From contig NZ_HE997181.1 of assembly GCF_000312425.1 (NCBI RefSeq), positions 778,002-842,001 on the forward strand: a DNA stretch of 64,000 nt, given 5' to 3'. The first letter of the stretch is position 1. Each line of letters starts with the position of its first letter. Origin of the DNA: Reyranella massiliensis 521 (lineage in GTDB: Bacteria > Pseudomonadota > Alphaproteobacteria > Reyranellales > Reyranellaceae). The position numbers and the translations under genes are program-made. Under the pieces are notes generated by a model. The model was not told the origin of the DNA and searched no databases. It was given only the letters and a program-made list of their open reading frames with translations. Positions 35,698 through 44,956 of the stretch are shown here, piece after piece.

Positions 35698-36402
35698 TCA
35701 GCGCTTCTTCGCCAGCACAAAGGCGGAGAGGCCGGCGAGGCGATTGACCGGGAAGAGCGGCAGCTCCGCGGCGCAGAGGGCGGCGAGCAGGCCGTTGGTG
35801 AAGGCACCGTGCTTCTTGAGGCTGCTGCGGGGCTCGGTCGTGTTGCGGTCGGCCAGCCGGACGGCGGCGGCCAGCGGAAAGACCAGGCCGAAATAGTAAG
35901 CGCCCCGCACGATCTCCAGTCCGGCATCGCGCAGGACCGCCTCGATCTCGCGCAGGCGATACCGCCGCTTGTGCTCCAGGAAGACGTCGTGGCCGCTCCA
36001 CAGGAAGGAGAAGGCCGGCACCGTCACCAGGAAGTGCGCGCCCACCGGAACCCTGTCGGCATAGTGTCGGACGAGGCTGCGATCGTCGTCGACATGTTCC
36101 AGCACGTCCATCATCAGGACGAGATCGCAGTCCGTCGGGCCGATATCGCGGCGATAGCGCACCGGCTTGCCGGCGGCACTGTCGTCGCGGTCGGCCGGAT
36201 AGCCAATATCGACACAGAGCGCGCTCTCGGCCGCGGTTTCCGCGAGCAAATGGCGGGAGAAAAATCCCGATCCCGCTCCGACGTCGAGCAAGTGACGAGG
36301 CCGCAGGCCCGCCACGGCACGGCGCAGCGCCGCCGCCTTGGAGCTGTAGTACCAATGCCGGGCAATGTCTGCGCCGAGAATATCCTCTTCCTTGAGGTCC
36401 AT
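35698..36402 (-). CDS. Class I SAM-dependent methyltransferase
   Basis: 234 residues. Motif I is LLDVGAGSGFFSRHLL near residue 38, motif II ALCVDIGYP, and motif IV DCDLVLMMDVLEHVDDD near residue 91, with HKRRYRLREIEAVLRDAGLEI further on. The layout (VLEHV, then RHYADRVPVG) fits methyltransferases next to lipid-linked glycosyltransferases. It lies 18 bases downstream of the GT2 gene in a four-gene minus-strand run. A role in methylating a glycolipid or polyprenyl-linked sugar would fit its neighbour but is inferred. Confidence 0.82.
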   Translation of the reverse strand: MDLKEEDILGADIARHWYYSSKAAALRRAVAGLRPRHLLDVGAGSGFFSRHLLAETAAESALCVDIGYPADRDDSAAGKPVRYRRDIGPTDCDLVLMMDVLEHVDDDRSLVRHYADRVPVGAHFLVTVPAFSFLWSGHDVFLEHKRRYRLREIEAVLRDAGLEIVRGAYYFGLVFPLAAAVRLADRNTTEPRSSLKKHGAFTNGLLAALCAAELPLFPVNRLAGLSAFVLAKKR

Positions 36403-36420
36403 GAGGTCAGGTCTCGACGG

Positions 36421-37458
36421 TCACGCTTGCGGCGGTTCGGACGTGCCGTCCTCGTAGACGCCTTCCACGACGTAGATCGGTCGGCCCTTCACTTCGAGGA
36501 AAAGGCGGCCGAGATATTCGCCGATGATGCCGAGCGAAAGAAGCTGAATGGCGCCCATGAGCAGGACCGCGATCAGCAACGAAGCATAGCCGGGCGTATC
36601 GATGCCGAAGATCAGCACGCGCGTCACGATGAAGAGGGCATAGAGGACGGCGATGGCTGCGATCACCACGCCGACATAAAACCAGGCGCGCAGCGGCGCG
36701 GTCGAGAAACTTACCACGCCGTCGAGGGCGAAGTTCCAGAGCCGCCAGAAGTTGAACTTGGTCATGCCGGCGGCGCGCTGCGGCCGCTCGTAGGGTACGC
36801 CGATGGAGTTGAAGCCCACCCAGGCAAACAGGCCCTTCATGAAACGATTGCGTTCGGGAAGCTGGCGCAGCACTTCGACGGCACGCCGGTCGACCAGCCG
36901 GAAGTCGCCGACATTGGGCGGGATGCGCACCGGCGACATGGAGTTGAACACACGATAGAACCAGTCGGCCGACATGCGTTTGGCGCGCGTATCCGTGAGC
37001 CGCGCGGTGCGCACGCCGTAGACGATGTCGTAACCCTCCCGCCAGCGCGCGATGAACGGCTGGATCAGGTCGGGAGGATCCTGCAGGTCGATGTCCATCG
37101 GGATCAGGATGTCGCCCTTGGCATGATCGATGCCCGCGGTGAGGGCGGCTTCCTTGCCGAAGTTGCGCGACAGATTGACGATGCGGATGCGACGGTCGTG
37201 GCGGCCCCTGTCGAACAGGCGCGCGAACGTTTCGTCCCGCGAACCGTCGTTGATGAAGACCAGTTCGAAGCGCAACGACACCTTCTCGAGCAGGGGGATC
37301 ACCGTGTCGAGGAAGAGATCGATGGACTCTTCCTCGTTGAACACAGGCACGACCAGCGACAACAGCGGATCGACAGGCCGGTGTCTCCGTCGCACGGCAA
37401 GCTGATGCTCCAGCGCAGCATCCTTTGCCGTGGTGAAGGGGAAGGATTGCTCGGGCAC
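36421..37458 (-). CDS. Family-2 glycosyltransferase, polyprenyl-phosphate type (GtrB/DPM1-like)
   Basis: About 345 residues. The catalytic domain starts LLSLVVPVFNEEESIDLF and carries the FINDGSRDET and PMDIDLQDPPDLI motifs (nucleotide-sugar and metal binding). RNFGKEAALTAGI is typical of dolichol/polyprenyl-phosphate sugar transferases. Two C-terminal membrane spans (WFYVGVVIAAIAVLYALFIV and LLIAVLLMGAIQLLSLGIIG) anchor it. It should make a polyprenyl-phosphate-linked sugar in the inner membrane. GTG 37458 with GAGGG upstream is taken as start; a TTG three bases earlier is possible. It starts eight bases after the carbonic-anhydrase-like gene. Confidence 0.88.
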   Translation of the reverse strand: MPEQSFPFTTAKDAALEHQLAVRRRHRPVDPLLSLVVPVFNEEESIDLFLDTVIPLLEKVSLRFELVFINDGSRDETFARLFDRGRHDRRIRIVNLSRNFGKEAALTAGIDHAKGDILIPMDIDLQDPPDLIQPFIARWREGYDIVYGVRTARLTDTRAKRMSADWFYRVFNSMSPVRIPPNVGDFRLVDRRAVEVLRQLPERNRFMKGLFAWVGFNSIGVPYERPQRAAGMTKFNFWRLWNFALDGVVSFSTAPLRAWFYVGVVIAAIAVLYALFIVTRVLIFGIDTPGYASLLIAVLLMGAIQLLSLGIIGEYLGRLFLEVKGRPIYVVEGVYEDGTSEPPQA

Positions 37459-37466
37459 CAAAGCCC

Positions 37467-38012
37467 TCAGATCACAGGCTCGACGGCGCCGCCGAGGTCC
37501 ATGATGCCCAGCTCGACGATGAGTTGCGGCTGCCGCTTCTTCGCCTGGTCACGGAAGGCCCGGAGTGCCTGGGTGTGCATCTGGGTTTCGTAGGCCCGGT
37601 CGGTCTTGATGCGCTCGCCATAGGCGACGACGGCGGCGCCGCAGTCTCGATGTGTCATGCCGATCAGGCGCTTCACATTGTGTAACTGCACGGAGATGTC
37701 GAGGTTGGCCTCCCATGCCGCGCGCCATTCCTGGAAGACCGGCGCCACGGCGGCGATCGGCCCTCCGGCAATGTTGAACTGGCTGTAGGCGTTCTGCCAG
37801 CCGCGCGACGCCATATAGGCCCAGGTGTTCGTGGTGAAGCGCGGGTCGATGCACTTCATCAACATCGCCTCGTAGCCGGTATCCTCGACGGCATGAGCGG
37901 CCGGCACGGCAGCAGCCGCCGCAACGGCGGCGCCGAGACCGAGGCCGAACAGGCCGCGGCGGGACAGCGCCTGCAGGCAACCACAGCCGCCGTGATGGAT
38001 GTGCATGTTCAT
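37467..38012 (-). CDS. Tat-exported beta-carbonic-anhydrase-like protein
   Basis: 181 residues from ATG 38012, which overlaps the upstream stop (ATGA). The N-terminus has a His/Cys-rich patch (HIHHGGCGC, residues 4-12), then a twin-arginine signal (LSRRGLFGLG) and a hydrophobic stretch ending PAAHA. The mature part keeps the zinc-site pattern of beta-carbonic anhydrases: Cys54-x-Asp56-x-Arg58 (KCIDPRF) and His121-x-x-Cys124 (THRDCGAA). The rest is divergent and short, so activity is uncertain. Export by Tat implies the metal site is loaded before transport. It is the second gene of a mixed four-gene operon. Confidence 0.65.
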   Translation of the reverse strand: MNMHIHHGGCGCLQALSRRGLFGLGLGAAVAAAAAVPAAHAVEDTGYEAMLMKCIDPRFTTNTWAYMASRGWQNAYSQFNIAGGPIAAVAPVFQEWRAAWEANLDISVQLHNVKRLIGMTHRDCGAAVVAYGERIKTDRAYETQMHTQALRAFRDQAKKRQPQLIVELGIMDLGGAVEPVI

Positions 38013-38857
38013 TGGAAAGTTGCGCCCCCCTGCTGTGCCAGGCCGCCATTCTGGTCGGCGACCCACGTCGTTACCGAGCCATCTTCTTCACGCCGGGCCT
38101 GCACGCTGAACGCACCGCCCGCGAATACCGGCGACAGCGCGCGGAACTCAAAACGCCGGGCGATTCTAGCGGGGTTGGAGCGTCGCGCCAGTTCCATCTG
38201 GAGCAGGCCCATCAGGGGACCATGAACGATCAAGCCGGGATAGCCTTCCGTGCCGGTAACGTAGGGTTGGTCGTAGTGGATGCGATGGCCGTTGAAGGTG
38301 AGGGCGGAAAAGCGGAACAGCAGGACCGGATCAGCCCCGATGGACTTGCTCCAGGTCGGATTGGTCGGAGCCGGCTTCGGTGGCTTCGGCTTTTCGCCGG
38401 GTCTGGCAGCCTCGCGGTAGACGATGTCGTGTTCCTCGACCAATGACACGCCACGCGGTCCCGAGATCGTGTGCTGCACGGTGACGAAAACCATCGCTCC
38501 GGTCGAGCCGATCTTGGGTTCGACGGATTTGATCGTGGAGCGCCGTTCGATCGTCTCGCCGATGCGGACTGGCTCGCCGTCGAAGGTGAAGCGGCTGCCC
38601 GCCCACATGCGGCGGGGCAGCGGCACCGGCGGCAGGAAGTCGCCGCGCTCGGCGTGGCCGTCCGGCCCGATCTTGGATTGCGGCGCGATCTCCAGGAAAT
38701 AGAGCCAGTGCCAGAGAGGCGGCAGAGGATCGCCATTTCGGGGATCGGGATCGCCCTCGTCGAGGGTGGCAGCCAGCGCACGGACCGGGAAAGGAGCTGC
38801 AAGATCCTCCACGGACTGCGTCCTGCCGATCCATTCCTTGAGCTTTTCCAGGGACAT
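38009..38857 (-). CDS. Mesaconyl-C4-CoA-hydratase-like protein (FAS1-like / HTD2 double hotdog)
   Basis: 282 residues, two hotdog domains. The N-terminal FAS1-like dehydratase domain has PLWHWLYFLEIAPQSKIGPDGHAERG and LPRRMWAGSRFTF; the C-terminal MaoC-like domain has LLFRFSALTFNGHRIHYDQPYVTGTEGYPGLIVHGPL, with the catalytic Asp-His context. This is the family of mesaconyl-C4-CoA hydratase (Meh, 3-hydroxypropionate bicycle) and itaconyl-CoA hydratases; mammalian HTD2 also belongs. The exact acyl-CoA is not settled. A strong GGAGGA-type site precedes the ATG at 38857. It heads a coupled run into the carbonic-anhydrase-like gene. Confidence 0.8.
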   Translation of the reverse strand: MSLEKLKEWIGRTQSVEDLAAPFPVRALAATLDEGDPDPRNGDPLPPLWHWLYFLEIAPQSKIGPDGHAERGDFLPPVPLPRRMWAGSRFTFDGEPVRIGETIERRSTIKSVEPKIGSTGAMVFVTVQHTISGPRGVSLVEEHDIVYREAARPGEKPKPPKPAPTNPTWSKSIGADPVLLFRFSALTFNGHRIHYDQPYVTGTEGYPGLIVHGPLMGLLQMELARRSNPARIARRFEFRALSPVFAGGAFSVQARREEDGSVTTWVADQNGGLAQQGGATFQ

Positions 38858-38965
38858 AACGGTCGATCCTCCTCGCGAGGCGCGACTTTGCCACCGCCAG
38901 CACAGGGTGGAAAGACGGGCGCGTGGTCGCTATAAACCCGCGCGAAGAGTTAACTGGAGCGGCCG

Positions 38966-39292
38966 ATGACCACGTTCGACGAACGCGAAAAATCCTTCGA
39001 AAAGAAGTTCGAGCTCGACCAGGAACTGCAATTCAAGGTCAAGGCCCGCCGCAACAAGCTGCTCGGCCTGTGGGCCGCCGGCCTGCTGGGCAAGACGGGC
39101 GCTGACGCCGAGGCGTATGCTAAGGAAGTGGTCCTGGCCGACTTCGAGAAGCCGGGCGACTCCGACGTCGTGCACAAGATCATGAAGGATCTCGCCGCCG
39201 TCGGTAAGCCGACCGAGGATCACACGATCCTCAAGCAGGCCGAGCGGCTGCTGGTCGATGCCAAGAAGCAGATCATGGCGGACTCCCACTGA
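38966..39292 (+). CDS. F1-ATPase zeta inhibitor subunit (DUF1476)
   Basis: 108 residues. The N-terminal inhibitory segment FDEREKSFEKKFELDQELQFK and the four-helix part NKLLGLWAAGLLG ... YAKEVVLADFEKPGD are diagnostic of DUF1476, the zeta subunit that blocks reverse rotation of F1FO-ATP synthase in Paracoccus and other alphaproteobacteria. Its presence is good evidence for the class. It is transcribed opposite to and convergent with purB. In many alphaproteobacteria it stands next to purC; here about 5 kb separate them. Confidence 0.93.
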   Translation: MTTFDEREKSFEKKFELDQELQFKVKARRNKLLGLWAAGLLGKTGADAEAYAKEVVLADFEKPGDSDVVHKIMKDLAAVGKPTEDHTILKQAERLLVDAKKQIMADSH

Positions 39293-39316
39293 CCTACGGG
39301 CAGTGGAAGCGCGTCT

Positions 39317-40642
<1,326 letters not shown>

Positions 40643-40727
40643 GGCCGGGTTTTTAGCGCCAATACCCCCGATACGCCATGTTAGAAGTGGCGCAGCTAGA
40701 CACGCCGACTGCATACGCCTGGAACCA

Positions 40728-41525
40728 ATGGAAACGCTGCAAAACTGCCCCCGTGACACCCTGATGGCCATCAAGGGCGTGCTCACCGACATCGACGAAA
40801 CCCTCTCCACCGACGGCAAATTGACGGCCGAGGCCTACAGTGCGCTCGAGGCGCTAAAGAAGGCCGGCCTGCTGGTTATCCCCGTCACCGGCCGGCCCGC
40901 TGGCTGGTGCGATCTCATTGCCCGCTTCTGGCCGGTCGACGCCGTGGTGGGCGAGAACGGCGCCTTCTGGATGTGGCACGATCCTGCCGCCGGCAAGATG
41001 CGGACCCGCTTCATCCAGTCCGACGCGGAGCGGGCTGAAGGCCGCCGCCGTCTGGAGGCCGTGCGTGCAGAGGTGCTGCGCGAGGTGCCCGGCACGGGGA
41101 TCGCCTCGGACCAGCCCTATCGCGCCGCCGACCTGGCGGTGGATTTCTGCGAGGACGTGCCGCCACTGCCGGCCGCCGATATCCAGCGCATCGTGGCCAT
41201 CTTCGAGAAGCACGGCGCCCACGCCAAGGTGAGCTCGATCCATGTCAACGGATGGTTCGGCGATTACGACAAGCTGACGACCAGCCGCACCATGATGTCG
41301 GAGCTTTTCGGGGTCGATATCGCCGCGGAGCGCACACGCTACGTCTTCGCAGGCGATTCGCCCAACGACGCGCCGATGTTCGGCTATTTTCCCAATGCCG
41401 TGGGCGTGGCCAATGTCCGCGACTTCGCCGACCGTCTCGAACACAAGCCGCGCTGGATCGCTTCGGCGCGGTCGGGTGCAGGCTTCGTGGAGCTCGCAAA
41501 CGCGCTGATCGCCGCCCGACGCTAG
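40728..41525 (+). CDS. HAD-superfamily (Cof-type) hydrolase
   Basis: 265 residues from ATG 40728; an ATG at 40764 (MAIKGVLTDIDETL) is equally plausible as neither has a clear ribosome-binding site. HAD motif I is LTDIDETLS with both aspartates, motif II VIPVTGRPAGWC, motif III lysine in DYDKLTTSR, and motif IV FAGDSPNDAPMF. The type-IIB cap is in between (residues about 85-190). The family includes sugar-phosphate, mannosyl-3-phosphoglycerate and trehalose phosphatases. The substrate is unknown. Its stop overlaps the stop of the convergent secreted-protein gene. Confidence 0.85.
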   Translation: METLQNCPRDTLMAIKGVLTDIDETLSTDGKLTAEAYSALEALKKAGLLVIPVTGRPAGWCDLIARFWPVDAVVGENGAFWMWHDPAAGKMRTRFIQSDAERAEGRRRLEAVRAEVLREVPGTGIASDQPYRAADLAVDFCEDVPPLPAADIQRIVAIFEKHGAHAKVSSIHVNGWFGDYDKLTTSRTMMSELFGVDIAAERTRYVFAGDSPNDAPMFGYFPNAVGVANVRDFADRLEHKPRWIASARSGAGFVELANALIAARR

Positions 41526-42157
41526 CGCGTGGGTGGCGTTGGTGGGGCCACCAGCAGCGAGCCGTAGTGGGTGATGCTGTCGGCCTGGCTCCACACGCCC
41601 ATGGCGCCGCTCTGGACAAGGCCGCGATCGGTCGCCGTGAAGAGCGGCTTGCCGTCCAGTGCCACTTCGAAGCGGTCGTTGACGGCAATCACGCGCAGCG
41701 AATGCCATTCGCCCAGGGCGATCGGCACCTCCTTGCCGGCGATCTGACTGCGCTTGCCCCGTTCCACGCGATAGAGGCGCACGGAGTTGTCGCGTGCATC
41801 GGCTCGGACGAGCAGATAGTCGTTGGCGCTCTGCGCCCGGAAAGCGAACCCCCCAACTTGTGCACGCGTGCCCGAGACCGGCTTGAAGCGCAGCGTGGCG
41901 TCGAAATCGCGCGCGACGGTCTGTTCGGAAATGCAGAGCGGGAAGCGCAGGTCCGTTGCGTCGGCGGCCGTTTCTGTAAGGGCCCAGCCATCGGGTCCGT
42001 CCTTGTCCTGGACGGCCTGCCAAACCGGAGGACGGCCGATCCCCGTCATGCCCTGGGTGCAGCCGACACGACCGTCCGGCGTCGTGAGCGGCACCACGAG
42101 CTGAGCGGCGGCCGGCGTGGCAAGGAGGAGCGGTAGGAGAAAAAGAACGATACGCAT
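41522..42157 (-). CDS. Secreted protein with concanavalin/DUF1080-like jelly-roll fold
   Basis: 211 residues with a clear signal peptide (MRIVLFLLPLLLATPAAAQ, cut after residue 19). The mature part has alternating strands and the phrases FDATLRFKPVSG, AQVGGFAFRAQSANDYLLVRADAR, GEWHSLRVIAVNDRFEVALDG and SGAMGVWSQADSITHYGSLLV, which is the repeating pattern of laminin-G/DUF1080-type carbohydrate-binding jelly rolls. No catalytic residues are recognisable. It could bind sugars in the periplasm. Transcribed alone, with no partner gene next to it. Confidence 0.6.
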   Translation of the reverse strand: MRIVLFLLPLLLATPAAAQLVVPLTTPDGRVGCTQGMTGIGRPPVWQAVQDKDGPDGWALTETAADATDLRFPLCISEQTVARDFDATLRFKPVSGTRAQVGGFAFRAQSANDYLLVRADARDNSVRLYRVERGKRSQIAGKEVPIALGEWHSLRVIAVNDRFEVALDGKPLFTATDRGLVQSGAMGVWSQADSITHYGSLLVAPPTPPTR

Positions 42158-42260
42158 GCCGGCAGCCTAGCAAAAAAATGCGTCGTGCTTGACCGGCCGT
42201 TCGGGAGGGAGGAGTTTACGCCGCGACCATATTTCGGACGAATTTGTCAGGGGGAACAGC

Positions 42261-43133
42261 ATGCGTTTGTGCACTATCCAGAGCGGCGGTAAGGCCGTCG
42301 TGGGCGTGAAGACAGACAACGGCAAGATCATCGATCTCAGCAAGCAGATGCCGCGCGGGCCGAAGTCGGTCGTCGAGATCCTCGCGGGTGGCAGGAAGCT
42401 GCAGCAGGCCGTGCTCAAGGCATGCGCCAAGCCCAAGGCGGGCGCGACGGTCTCGGAGAAGTCGGCGAAGTACCTGCCGCCGGTTCCCAATCCCGGCAAG
42501 ATCCTCTGCATCGGCCTGAATTACCGCAAGCACGCCGAGGAGACCGGCAGTGCGATCCCGGACTATCCGCTGGTGTTCACACGCTTCAACAACACGCTGG
42601 TGCCGCATAACGGCAAGCTTCTGCGCCCCAGCCATTCCAAGCAGTTCGACTGGGAAGCCGAGCTCGCCGTCATCATCGGCAAGAAGTGTCGCAACGTGCC
42701 GAAGGCGAAGGCCCTCGGCGTGATCGCGGGCTACGCCTGCTTCAACGATGGCTCGCTGCGCGATTGGCAGCGCAAGTCGGGCGGCCAGTTCACCCTGGGC
42801 AAGGGATTCGACGGTACCGGTGGTTTCGGCCCCGACATCGTCACCTCCGACGAGCTGCCGCCGGGCGGTTCGCCGCTCCGCATCATGACCCGCGTCAACG
42901 GCAAGACGATGCAGGACAGCAGCACCGACGATCTGATCTTCGACGTGCCGACCCTGGTGCATGAACTCAGCAAGGTCATGACCCTCGATCCGGGCGATGT
43001 CATCATCACCGGCACGCCGTCGGGCGTCGCGATGGCGCGCAAGCCGCCGAACTGGCTGAAGCCAGGCGATGTCTGCGAGATCGAGATCGAGAAGATCGGC
43101 GTGCTGCGCAACCCGGTCGTTCAAGGCGCCTAA
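42261..43133 (+). CDS. Fumarylacetoacetate-hydrolase-family protein
   Basis: 290 residues from ATG 42261, which GGGGGAAC precedes. FAH-fold motifs: PGKILCIGLNYRKHAEETG near residue 78, FTRFNNTLVPHN, and the metal site DWEAELAVIIGKKC, then GYACFNDGSLRDWQRK and ITGTPSGVAMARKPP at the end. The fold is used by 2-hydroxyhepta-2,4-diene-1,7-dioate isomerase, ureidoglycolate lyase, acylpyruvases and oxaloacetate decarboxylase, so the substrate is open. It carries its own terminator hairpin and has no obvious operon partner. Confidence 0.87.
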   Translation: MRLCTIQSGGKAVVGVKTDNGKIIDLSKQMPRGPKSVVEILAGGRKLQQAVLKACAKPKAGATVSEKSAKYLPPVPNPGKILCIGLNYRKHAEETGSAIPDYPLVFTRFNNTLVPHNGKLLRPSHSKQFDWEAELAVIIGKKCRNVPKAKALGVIAGYACFNDGSLRDWQRKSGGQFTLGKGFDGTGGFGPDIVTSDELPPGGSPLRIMTRVNGKTMQDSSTDDLIFDVPTLVHELSKVMTLDPGDVIITGTPSGVAMARKPPNWLKPGDVCEIEIEKIGVLRNPVVQGA

Positions 43134-43142
43134 TCGGATTGG

Positions 43143-43176
43143 CCCGGAGCGCGCCATGTCGATGGCGCTCTCCGGG
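43143..43176 (+). terminator. Terminator-like hairpin after the FAH-family gene
   Basis: A 15-bp stem with one mismatch, CCCGGAG-C-GCGCCAT against ATGGCGC-T-CTCCGGG, loop GTCG (43158-43161). It lies between two convergent genes. No strong T tract follows, so it may act with Rho or in both directions. Confidence 0.6.
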
Positions 43177-43186
43177 TTCAACTGAA

Positions 43187-43819
43187 CTACCGCCGCGGCA
43201 GCCTGTGCAGGCCGCCCAGCATCAGGCGGGTGGCGAAGTCGGTCGCGGCCTCCGGGTCGACGGGGTCGCGGGTGACCATCACCATCGAAATTTCAAAGGC
43301 CACGCCTGCCATCGACGCCCCGAGATAGGACACATCGACATTGGGCAGGACGCCCGAGGCGATCGCGGTGCGGATGTCGTCGTTCAGGGCCTTGGCGAGC
43401 GCGCGCACATCCGGCTTGTCGAGCAGCGTGCGCACGGCGGTGAAGCTCGAACGGGCCAGCGCCAGTAGCTCGGGATCTTCGGCCAGGAAATTGAAGTAAG
43501 CCGAATAGTGCTGATGGAGGAACTCCTCGGCTGTCGCGGCACGGGCGCGGCCCTGATTGTGGCGCTGCAGCAGGACGCCGGTGAGTTCGCCCACCACGGC
43601 TTCGAAAATCTCGTCCTTGTCCTTGAAGTAGTTGTAGAAGGTGCCGGATGCGAGATCGGTGCGCCGCACGATGTCGCGTACGCTCGCCGCGCCAAAGCCC
43701 ATCTCCGCGAAGACTGCGCGGGCAGCCTTCAGCAGGGCGGTGCGGTTCTCTGCCTTGTTCTGTTCGCGCCGGCCGGATCGTTCGGTCCGCGAGTCCGGGG
43801 CTGCAGTCTCTTCAACCAT
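43187..43819 (-). CDS. TetR/AcrR-family transcription regulator
   Basis: 210 residues. The DNA-binding domain is RTALLKAARAVFAEMGFGAASVRDIVRRTDLASGTFYNYFKDKDEIFEA compressed to residues 25-73, with the recognition helix at SGTFYNYF. The ligand domain is all-helical and not diagnostic. It begins 12 bases after the upstream alpha/beta-hydrolase gene on the same strand, so it likely regulates that operon and may bind a related hydrophobic ligand. No operator was identified with confidence in the 63-base spacer upstream of the hydrolase. Confidence 0.88.
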   Translation of the reverse strand: MVEETAAPDSRTERSGRREQNKAENRTALLKAARAVFAEMGFGAASVRDIVRRTDLASGTFYNYFKDKDEIFEAVVGELTGVLLQRHNQGRARAATAEEFLHQHYSAYFNFLAEDPELLALARSSFTAVRTLLDKPDVRALAKALNDDIRTAIASGVLPNVDVSYLGASMAGVAFEISMVMVTRDPVDPEAATDFATRLMLGGLHRLPRR

Positions 43820-43831
43820 TCTGGAGTCCTG

Positions 43832-44893
43832 TCATCGTCCCAACTGCGCGAGTTCGTGGCGCAGACCTGCCACCATATCGTCCATCGCCCGGGCGGCGGC
43901 CTGCAGCGCTCCACGCATGCCGACAAAGCCGTGGATCAGCGTATCGAATTCGCGATGAATGGTCTTCACGCCGGCTGCGGAGAGCCGCTTGGCATAGGCC
44001 TGGCCCTCGTCGCGCAACGGGTCGAAACCCGCTGTAAAGACCAGTGCCGGCGCCACGCCTGCGAGATCGGCAGCCCGAAGCGGCGAAGCGCGCGGATCGT
44101 CGACCTCGGCCGGCGTGTTGAGGTACTGGCCGCGAAACCAGTCCATATCAGCTTGGGTCAGCAGGAAGCCTTCGCCGCAGCTCTTGTGCGACGGCGTATC
44201 GCCACCGAGGTCGGTTGCCGGGTAGACCAGCCATTGCAGACAGGGTGGGCGAGGCTCGCCGCGGAGTTCCTGCGCTGCTACGGCAGCGATGGTGCCACCG
44301 GCAGAATCGCCCGCCAGCACGATGCGGTCGGGATCGAGGCCAAGACCGGCGGCTTCGGTCGCCAGCCAGCGAAAGGCTGCGATCCCATCGTCGATGGCCG
44401 CCGGAAACTTGTGCTCCGGCGCCAGCCGGTAATCGACCGACACGACGGCACAGCCCGACCGGGCGCAGAAGTAGCGGCAGGCGAGATCGTACCCTTCGAG
44501 ACTGCCGATCGCCCAGCCGCCGCCGTGAAAGTAAAGAACGGTCGGCAGCAGGCGAGCCACCGAATGCGCTGGCCGGTAAATGCGAATTCGCAGGGAGCCT
44601 GCTGGGCCGGCCATCGTGCGATCGACGATCTCGCCGACTGGCGCCGGCCGACCGCCCAACAGCAGCATGAAAGCGTCGAACTGCTGCCGGGCCTCGACGA
44701 CACCGAGCTGGTGCAGGGGCGGCTGACCGCTGCGGGCGAGGAGCTGCAGGAACCATTGCGTCCGGCCGTCGAGCGTGCGGCCATCGACGGCCGCCGGCGG
44801 CCCGGTGATGATATTCACCCAGGAAATCGGCATGCGCAGGGCCAAATTGGCAGCCTTGCCCTGCAGTTCTCGAGCGATCTCCTTCAGAACCAT
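43832..44893 (-). CDS. HSL-family alpha/beta hydrolase (esterase)
   Basis: 353 residues. The oxyanion-hole motif is YFHGGGWAIG near residue 120, the nucleophile elbow GDSAGGT near residue 192, the acid in FDPLRDEG near residue 295, and the histidine in LIHGFVGM near residue 324: the hormone-sensitive-lipase / GDXG order. Such enzymes cleave short- and medium-chain esters. It is the first gene of a two-gene unit with the TetR regulator, which suggests induction by its substrate. Divergent from the membrane cyclase gene with 63 bases between. Confidence 0.88.
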   Translation of the reverse strand: MVLKEIARELQGKAANLALRMPISWVNIITGPPAAVDGRTLDGRTQWFLQLLARSGQPPLHQLGVVEARQQFDAFMLLLGGRPAPVGEIVDRTMAGPAGSLRIRIYRPAHSVARLLPTVLYFHGGGWAIGSLEGYDLACRYFCARSGCAVVSVDYRLAPEHKFPAAIDDGIAAFRWLATEAAGLGLDPDRIVLAGDSAGGTIAAVAAQELRGEPRPPCLQWLVYPATDLGGDTPSHKSCGEGFLLTQADMDWFRGQYLNTPAEVDDPRASPLRAADLAGVAPALVFTAGFDPLRDEGQAYAKRLSAAGVKTIHREFDTLIHGFVGMRGALQAAARAMDDMVAGLRHELAQLGR

Positions 44894-44956
44894 GGGATCG
44901 TTCCTACCACCGCGCCCCGCCGTTGTGGAGCCCGGCCGACCTCGGTAGCGTGAGAA

